This document shows, piece after piece, positions 51,527 through 56,642 of a stretch of DNA of 56,642 nucleotides. Numbering within the stretch: the stretch's first letter is position 1; each line of letters begins with the position of its first letter. The notes beneath the pieces are model-generated. The model was not told where the DNA came from, did no database searches, and saw only the letters and a list, made by a program, of their open reading frames with translations. Position numbers and translations under genes: made by a program. Source of the stretch: Pseudomonas sp. (lineage in GTDB: Bacteria > Pseudomonadota > Gammaproteobacteria > Pseudomonadales > Pseudomonadaceae); NCBI RefSeq assembly GCF_030150285.1, contig NZ_JASLGE010000033.1, positions 1-56,642 of the forward strand, read 5' to 3'.

Positions 51527-51892
51527 CTACCGCTGCGCCAGCAGGCGCTCCATGTGGGCATCAAGGCGGCGTTTGATTTCGGTTTCGATGTGCGGCGCGA
51601 AGTCGTTGATCACGTCTTGCATGATGGCCTGGGCGGCCGTACGCAGTTCCTTGTCCAGGTGAACCAGCAGCGCATCCGGGCTTTTCGCGACAGGGTCGGC
51701 AGCGGGCTCGGGGGGTGGTGCTTCCACGGCGGGGGCGACCACATCGGACAACAACGGAATCTGAGTGCCTTCGTCGCCCACCATTTCAGTCAGCAGGGGC
51801 GGCTGCAGATCTTCGTCGTCGAGCAACTTGCGAATGGATTCAAGATCATCAAGCAGGTGTGCGGCTTTTTGCGGCGAATTGGAAGTGTCCAT
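51527..51892 (-). CDS. Conserved hypothetical protein between holC and valS
   Basis: A 121-residue protein. The acidic N-terminus is followed by a Pro/Ala-rich linker (VVAPAVEAPPPEPAADPVAK) and a helical C-terminal region (LDKELRTAAQAIMQDVINDF, APHIETEIKRR) likely to form an amphipathic helix pair. No signal peptide. Seven bases after holC on the same strand. No known function. Confidence 0.75.
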   Translation of the reverse strand: MDTSNSPQKAAHLLDDLESIRKLLDDEDLQPPLLTEMVGDEGTQIPLLSDVVAPAVEAPPPEPAADPVAKSPDALLVHLDKELRTAAQAIMQDVINDFAPHIETEIKRRLDAHMERLLAQR

Positions 51893-51899
51893 CGTGGGC

Positions 51900-52352
51900 T
51901 CAGAGTCGTTGTAGCTTGTGATCCTGCAGAGGATAGCCCTGTTCGCGGTAGAAACGAAAACTCTCCCGTGCGGCCTGCCGAATGGCAGGGTCTTCGACCA
52001 CCACTTCGGCGATGCGAGCGAAACGGTTGAAACATGCGGGGACCTTGAGGTCCAGGTTTATCAGTAAGTCGCGATGGCTGGCCGGGGCGGCAGTGAGGCC
52101 CATGACGATCACACCGTCGGGTTCATCTTCACTGTGGCTATGGGGTACGAAGCTTTCGCCCTTGAAACGCCACAGCCGCTCATCCAGCGCCTGACGTTGA
52201 GCGCCATCGCTGCACTGCAGGTATACGCGGTGCCCAAGGCGCCAGGCCTTATCGGTGAGTTTGCAGGCGAAGTCCAGCCGTGCCGACGGGTCTGCGCTGG
52301 GCAGGATATAAAAGTCGACCTTGGTCAGCTCTGTGTTTAATTCTGGGTTCAT
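51900..52352 (-). CDS. holC: DNA polymerase III chi subunit
   Basis: A 150-residue chi subunit: VDFYILPSADPSARLDFACK, KLTDKAWRLGHRVYLQCSD, LWRFKGESFVPH and an end rich in RFYREQGYPLQDHKL. Chi links the clamp loader to single-strand binding protein. Lies after pepA, as in other pseudomonads. Confidence 0.9.
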   Translation of the reverse strand: MNPELNTELTKVDFYILPSADPSARLDFACKLTDKAWRLGHRVYLQCSDGAQRQALDERLWRFKGESFVPHSHSEDEPDGVIVMGLTAAPASHRDLLINLDLKVPACFNRFARIAEVVVEDPAIRQAARESFRFYREQGYPLQDHKLQRL

Positions 52353-52413
52353 TGCGATTCCTGAATCGGGCAGCGCCGCCTTTCAAGTGCGGCGCTGCCA
52401 TCGATGGTCAGCG

Positions 52414-53904
52414 TCAAGCGTTGGCGCGATCCAGCAGGTATTGCGTCAGCAGAGGCACTGGGCGACCGCTGGCCCCCTTGTCCTTGCCGCCGCTGACCCA
52501 TGCGGTGCCGGCGATGTCCAGGTGAGCCCAGTGGTAGGCCTTGGCAAAGCGTGCGAGGAAGCAGCCAGCGGTGATTGCGCCGGCTTTAGGGCCGCCGATG
52601 TTGGCCATGTCAGCAAACGGGCTGTCCAGTTGCTCCTGGTACTCATCAAACAGTGGCAACTGCCAGGCGCGGTCGTCGGCTTGCTTGCCGGCGTCCAGTA
52701 GCTGGCCGATCAGTTCGTCGTTGTTGCCCATCAGGCCCGAGGTGTGGGCACCCAGTGCAACCATGCAGGCACCGGTCAGGGTGGCGATGTCGATGACGGC
52801 TTGCGGCTTGAAGCGTTCGGCGTAGGTCAGTGCGTCGCACAGCACCAGGCGGCCTTCGGCATCGGTGTTGAGGATCTCGACCGTTTGACCGCTCATGGTG
52901 GTGACGATGTCGCCCGGGCGGGCAGCGCCGCCACTCGGCATGTTCTCGGCGCAGGCCAGGATGCACACCAGGTTGATCGGCAGTTTCAGCTCCAGTACGG
53001 CACGCAGGGTACCGAAAACGCTGGCAGCACCGCCCATGTCGTACTTCATTTCATCCATGCCGGCACCCGGTTTCAGGCTGATACCACCCGTGTCGAAGGT
53101 GATGCCTTTGCCGACCAGAACAAACGGTTTCTCGGATTTCTTGCCGCCCGCGTAGTTCATCACGATCAAGCGTGGCGGCTGGTCGCTGCCCTGGCCCACG
53201 GCATAGAACGCGCCCATGCCCAGTTCCTTGATCTTCTTCTCGTCAAGGATCTCGACTTTCAGGCCTTTGTGTTCCTTGCCCAGGTCCTTGGCCTGTTCGG
53301 CGAGGAAGGTCGGGTGGCAAATGTTGGGTGGCAAGTTGCCCAGGTCGCGGGTGAATGACATGCCTGCTGCAATTGCCTGCGCATGAGTCACCGCCCGCTG
53401 TACTTCAGCCATGGCGGCCTTGATGGTCAGCAGGGTGATTTTTTTCAGGGCGCGGGGTTCTGCTTTCTGGCTTTTGAAACGGTCGAAGGTGTATTCGCCA
53501 TCAGCCAGGGTTTCTGCCAGCAGGCGCGTCTTGCCGTAGCTGTCACGGCCCTTTACCACGACGTCGTCCAACGCGAAAACGGCATCGCTGCCGCCCAGGC
53601 CTTTCAAAACATTCAAGGCTGCACTAATGATTTTGCGGAACGGGCGATCACCCAGTTCGTCGTCCTTGCCGGTGCCCAGCAACAGCACGCGCTCGGCTTT
53701 CAGGTTTGGCAGGTTATGCAACAGCAGGGTTTGACCGGTTTTACCCGTGATATCACCGCGCTTGATCAGGGCGCTAATGGCACCGCCGGTCAGTTCGTCC
53801 AAGGCTTTGGCGGTGTGATCGAGCTTGCGGCCTTCGCCGATGGCAACCACCAGGGTGGCCGTTTTCAACGTTTCTGGGCTAACGCTTTTTACAACCAGTT
53901 CCAT
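52414..53904 (-). CDS. pepA: Leucyl aminopeptidase (PepA)
   Basis: A 496-residue M17 aminopeptidase with the signature NTDAEGRLVL. Two metal-site segments are GKGITFDTGGISLKPG (Lys/Asp) and DMGGAASVFG. It releases N-terminal residues and in several bacteria also binds DNA as a repressor or recombination helper. Divergent from lptF with a 320-bp interval. Confidence 0.95.
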   Translation of the reverse strand: MELVVKSVSPETLKTATLVVAIGEGRKLDHTAKALDELTGGAISALIKRGDITGKTGQTLLLHNLPNLKAERVLLLGTGKDDELGDRPFRKIISAALNVLKGLGGSDAVFALDDVVVKGRDSYGKTRLLAETLADGEYTFDRFKSQKAEPRALKKITLLTIKAAMAEVQRAVTHAQAIAAGMSFTRDLGNLPPNICHPTFLAEQAKDLGKEHKGLKVEILDEKKIKELGMGAFYAVGQGSDQPPRLIVMNYAGGKKSEKPFVLVGKGITFDTGGISLKPGAGMDEMKYDMGGAASVFGTLRAVLELKLPINLVCILACAENMPSGGAARPGDIVTTMSGQTVEILNTDAEGRLVLCDALTYAERFKPQAVIDIATLTGACMVALGAHTSGLMGNNDELIGQLLDAGKQADDRAWQLPLFDEYQEQLDSPFADMANIGGPKAGAITAGCFLARFAKAYHWAHLDIAGTAWVSGGKDKGASGRPVPLLTQYLLDRANA

Positions 53905-54224
53905 GTCCGGGTCCCTGAATCAAATGGTCAACGTGCGCACAAACGCGCGGTTTGTTTGCGTGAAAGAGGAGGCGCTTCGCTTGAAGGGGAGGGCGAGCGT
54001 CAAGGCTGGCAGTTTGAACCCCGGCGGTCGGGCCTGACAACCCTCCTGTGCCGTTGGCGTGATGCTTTGAGGCGCGCAGCAAGCATGCGCAGTGACAGGC
54101 GCGGTCATTCACAGGATAATGCGCCATCTTTTTTGAACGACTAGGCTCATCTCCATGAGTTTGTGTCGACTCGTTATGCCGTTTGTTTGGCCGCCTTAGC
54201 CTGACGACCCCTGGAGTGTCTGGT
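53905..54224. promoter_or_regulatory. pepA-lptF divergent promoter region
   Basis: This 320-bp stretch between divergent genes contains GATAAT at about 54115, a fair -10 box for lptF. I see no coding frame with a family match in it. Confidence 0.4.
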
Positions 54225-55343
54225 TTGATCGTCTTCCGTTACCTATCCCGCGAAGTCCTGCTTACATTGAGCGCTGTCAGCGCTGTGCTGCTGGTCATCA
54301 TCATGAGCGGTCGTTTCATTAAATTCCTGGCCCAAGCTGCCGCCGGCGCAATGGATCCGGGCTCTCTGTTCCTGATCATGGGCTTCCGTTTGCCGGGCTT
54401 CATGCAGCAGATTCTGCCGCTGGGGCTGTTTCTGGGCATTTTACTGTCCTATGGGCGTATGTACCTCGAAAGTGAAATGACGGTGTTGTCGGCCACCGGC
54501 ATGAGCCAGCAACGCCTGCTGGGCATGACCATGCTGCCTGCCACCATTGTGGCGCTGATTGTTGCCTGGCTGAGCCTGAGCCTCGCGCCACAAGGGGCCA
54601 CCCAGTTTCAACTGCTGCTGAACAAGCAGGACGCACTGACCGAGTTCGATACCTTGGAGTCGGGGCGTTTTCAGTCGTTGAGCAATGGGTTGCGAGTCAC
54701 CTACACCGAAGAATTGAGCGATGACCGCACAAATCTGTCGGGTGTGTTTATTTCCCAAAAAAATCTCGGGCCGAATGAAAAGGACCGTGGCATTACCTTG
54801 CTGGTGGCAGAGAAAGGGCGTCAGGAGGTTCGCCCGGACGGCAGCCGTTGGCTGATTCTGGACAATGGTTATCGCTACGATGGCAATCCGGGGTTGGCCG
54901 ATTATCGCGCCATTCAGTACGACACCTACGGCGTGCTGTTGCCCAAGCCTGAAATCAGCGATGAAGTGACCGATCGTGATGCGATCCCGACCATGACCCT
55001 GATAGGCGATCCGGCCTTGCGTTCGGTTGCCGAGTTGCAGTGGCGTCTTTCCTTCCCGTTGCTGGTGTTCATTGTGACATTGATCGCTGTGCCCATGTCT
55101 CGAGTCAACCCGCGCCAGGGGCGCTTCCTCAAGCTGTTACCCGCCATCCTCCTTTATATGAGCTACGTCGCGATGCTGACGTGGGGGCGAGGCCTGCTTG
55201 AAAGCGGCAAGGTTCCAGCGGTGGTGGGCTTGTGGTGGGTGCATGCCCTGTTTTTGAGCATTGGTCTGGGGTTGATGTACTGGGAGCCGATACGCCTGAA
55301 GCTGGCGCGTCGTCGCAGTGAGCAGGAGATGGCCCGTGGTTAA
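54225..55343 (+). CDS. lptF: LPS export permease LptF
   Basis: A 372-residue inner-membrane protein: six helices in two groups of three with a periplasmic beta-jellyroll between them. LptF and LptG with ATPase LptB extract LPS from the inner membrane and pass it to LptC/LptA. The start is taken as TTG 54225 (IVFRYLSREVLLTLSA), eight bases after GGAG; a longer ATG start at 54183 adds residues not seen in the family. It overlaps lptG. Confidence 0.92.
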   Translation: MIVFRYLSREVLLTLSAVSAVLLVIIMSGRFIKFLAQAAAGAMDPGSLFLIMGFRLPGFMQQILPLGLFLGILLSYGRMYLESEMTVLSATGMSQQRLLGMTMLPATIVALIVAWLSLSLAPQGATQFQLLLNKQDALTEFDTLESGRFQSLSNGLRVTYTEELSDDRTNLSGVFISQKNLGPNEKDRGITLLVAEKGRQEVRPDGSRWLILDNGYRYDGNPGLADYRAIQYDTYGVLLPKPEISDEVTDRDAIPTMTLIGDPALRSVAELQWRLSFPLLVFIVTLIAVPMSRVNPRQGRFLKLLPAILLYMSYVAMLTWGRGLLESGKVPAVVGLWWVHALFLSIGLGLMYWEPIRLKLARRRSEQEMARG

Positions 55344-56397
55344 GCTCGATCGCTACATTGGTAAAAGTGTACTGCTGGCGATTCTGGCGGTTCTGGGCAT
55401 TATTTTGGGCCTGGCTTCGCTGTTTGCGCTGGTCGACGAAATGCGCAGTATCAGCAGCAGTTATTCCATCCTGGATGTATTCAGTTTTGTAGCGCTGACG
55501 GCACCGCGGCGTGTGTATGAAATGTTACCGATGGCGGCGCTGATTGGCTGTTTGATTGGTTTGGGTGGGCTCGCCAGCAACAGTGAGCTGACCATCATGC
55601 GTGCGGCAGGCGTGTCTTTGGGGCGTATTGTCTGGGCCGTGATGAAACCCATGCTGGTGCTGATGCTCGCCGGTGTACTCATGGGTGAGTACGTGGTGCC
55701 GGCCACTGAAAATGTCGCCCAGGCCAACCGTGCGCTGGCTCAGGGTGGGGGCGATTCGCAAAGCTCCGGGCATGGCATGTGGCACCGTCAGGGTGATGAA
55801 TTTATCCATATCAACGCCGTCCAGCCGGGGGGTGTGCTTTATGGCGTGACCCGTTACCGGTTTGATAAAGAGCGCCATTTGTTGTCGTCGAGCTTCGCCA
55901 AGAAAGCGCAGTTTGATCAAGATAGCTGGTTGCTGAGCGATGTGAGTACGACGGTTTTCCACGATCGCAGCACGGAAGTCATCAAGACGCCCGAAGAGCG
56001 CTGGGACGTGGCACTGAGCCCGCAACTGCTCAGCACCGTGGTCATGGCACCCGAATCGCTGTCGATCAGTGGCTTGTGGGGTTATATCCATTACCTGAAA
56101 GATCAAGGCTTGAACAATGGCCGTTACTGGCTGGCGTTTTGGGTCAAAGTGTTACAACCACTGGTGACCGCTGCGCTGGTGGTTATGGCCATCTCGTTCA
56201 TCTTCGGTCCGTTGCGCTCTGTAACCTTGGGGCAGCGCGTGTTTACCGGCGTGTTGGTGGGCTTTTCGTTCCGTATTGCTCAGGATTTGTTGGGCCCCCT
56301 GAGTCTCGTGTTCGGGTTCTCGCCGCTGTTTGCGGTGTTGTTACCTGCAACAATTTGCGCGCTGGCCGGTTTCATATTGTTGCGCCGGGCCGGTTGA
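55336..56397 (+). CDS. lptG: LPS export permease LptG
   Basis: A 353-residue partner of LptF with the same six-helix plus jellyroll plan (KLDRYIGKSVLLAILAVLGI opens the first helix). GTG 55336 has AGGAG eight bases upstream, inside the end of lptF; a GTG at 55318 is less likely. The overlap couples translation and keeps subunit stoichiometry. Confidence 0.92.
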   Translation: MVKLDRYIGKSVLLAILAVLGIILGLASLFALVDEMRSISSSYSILDVFSFVALTAPRRVYEMLPMAALIGCLIGLGGLASNSELTIMRAAGVSLGRIVWAVMKPMLVLMLAGVLMGEYVVPATENVAQANRALAQGGGDSQSSGHGMWHRQGDEFIHINAVQPGGVLYGVTRYRFDKERHLLSSSFAKKAQFDQDSWLLSDVSTTVFHDRSTEVIKTPEERWDVALSPQLLSTVVMAPESLSISGLWGYIHYLKDQGLNNGRYWLAFWVKVLQPLVTAALVVMAISFIFGPLRSVTLGQRVFTGVLVGFSFRIAQDLLGPLSLVFGFSPLFAVLLPATICALAGFILLRRAG

Positions 56398-56420
56398 TGC
56401 AGTTCTTTTGAGTCGGTTCA

Positions 56421-56450
56421 AAGCCTCTATCCTGTGATAGGGGCTTTTTT
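56421..56450 (+). terminator. Rho-independent terminator after lptG
   Basis: AAGCCTCTATC-CTGT-GATAGGGGCTT followed by TTTT; it separates lptFG from lepA. Confidence 0.88.
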
Positions 56451-56559
56451 GTAGGGGGCGATGGGCCTGTGAACGTGACGCTTGGCGAGATCATCAGGTA
56501 CAATTCCCGGCTATTTTTCGGCGGGCAGTCTGCCTGCGACTTTTTTTGAGTGTTGACCC

Positions 56560-56642
56560 GTGAGTGATTTGAGTCATATCCGCAATTTCTCCATCATCGC
56601 CCACATTGACCATGGCAAGTCGACGCTGGCCGATCGTTTCAT
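56560..56642 (+). CDS. lepA: Elongation factor 4 (LepA), 5' end only
   Basis: The last 83 bases read, from GTG 56560, SDLSHIRNFSIIAHIDHGKS followed by TLADRF: the LepA N-terminus with its P-loop AHIDHGKST. The gene runs out of the window. LepA is a ribosomal GTPase involved in translation/ribosome assembly. Placement directly after lptG is unusual; in most pseudomonads mucD precedes lepA. Confidence 0.93.
   Translation, partial: MSDLSHIRNFSIIAHIDHGKSTLADRF

Noticed and set aside
50237..52030. A 597-codon plus-strand frame across the valS start and the following small gene
   Set aside because: It spans two genes on the opposite strand and has no recognisable domain.
1..56642. CRISPR arrays, tRNA or rRNA genes
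   Set aside because: No regularly spaced direct repeats and no tRNA-like cloverleaf or rRNA sequence were seen in any intergenic stretch.

Overview
This window is a chromosomal segment of a Pseudomonas species, most like the broad P. fluorescens lineage. The basis is the housekeeping block (valS, holC, pepA, lptF, lptG, lepA), a HupN-type HU protein, the TkrA/GhrB-type reductase, and the repeated REP-like hairpins containing GAGCAAGCTC or GCGGGCAAG. I saw no rRNA, tRNA or CRISPR array.

Left part (1-9.4 kb): a MITE-like palindromic element and psiE are followed by a compact catabolic locus. It holds an MFS importer, a XylR/DmpR-type sigma-54 activator with an intact phenol-sensing pocket, an OprB-family porin, and a leftward operon for a 2,4'-dihydroxyacetophenone dioxygenase-like cupin, an SDR, a zinc alcohol dehydrogenase and a VOC protein. 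Three near-consensus -24/-12 promoters (before the MFS gene, the porin and the cupin operon) each have TTGAT/ATCAA palindromes about 65-110 bp upstream. The locus therefore reads as one regulon controlled by the adjacent activator. I infer oxidation of an aryl vicinal diol to a hydroxyketone, then oxygenolytic cleavage to an aromatic acid plus formate.

Centre-left (9.4-17.2 kb): an HPF/RaiA-like protein is followed by a FecI/FecR/TonB-receptor iron-siderophore signalling unit with a Fur-box-like site. Next come an AraC regulator divergent from an EamA exporter, and a GhrB-type 2-hydroxyacid dehydrogenase.

Toxin region (17.3-29.1 kb): two orphan TccC/RHS genes share an N-terminal shell and carry unrelated C-terminal effectors. 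One effector is a DXD glycosyltransferase of the TcdA/TcdB type; the other is a HAE...CxxC deaminase. Both genes are preceded, about 60 bp before the start, by the same dyad CTGTCATTTCTG(A/C)CAG. Between them lie a LysR regulator and a four-gene AaeB-type aromatic acid or drug efflux operon. No TcA or TcB gene and no obvious immunity gene is present.

Middle (29.1-48.5 kb): a decayed NTF2-like gene; a tandem duplication of a small membrane protein plus SDR, with one membrane-protein copy now a relic; yaaA; an unusual polysaccharide deacetylase homologue; a PIN-PhoH ATPase; a LysR regulator and YdcZ-type DMT protein; moaCDE; rhlB; a carboxylesterase; the mqsRA toxin-antitoxin pair; a GntR/FCD regulator with an MFS transporter; NTF2-like, GIY-YIG, membrane glutaredoxin and YejK proteins; hupN; and rlmF.

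Right part (48.5-56.6 kb): valS, a small conserved protein, holC and pepA run leftward. The divergent lptF-lptG pair (LPS export) runs rightward and is followed by the 5' end of lepA at the window edge.
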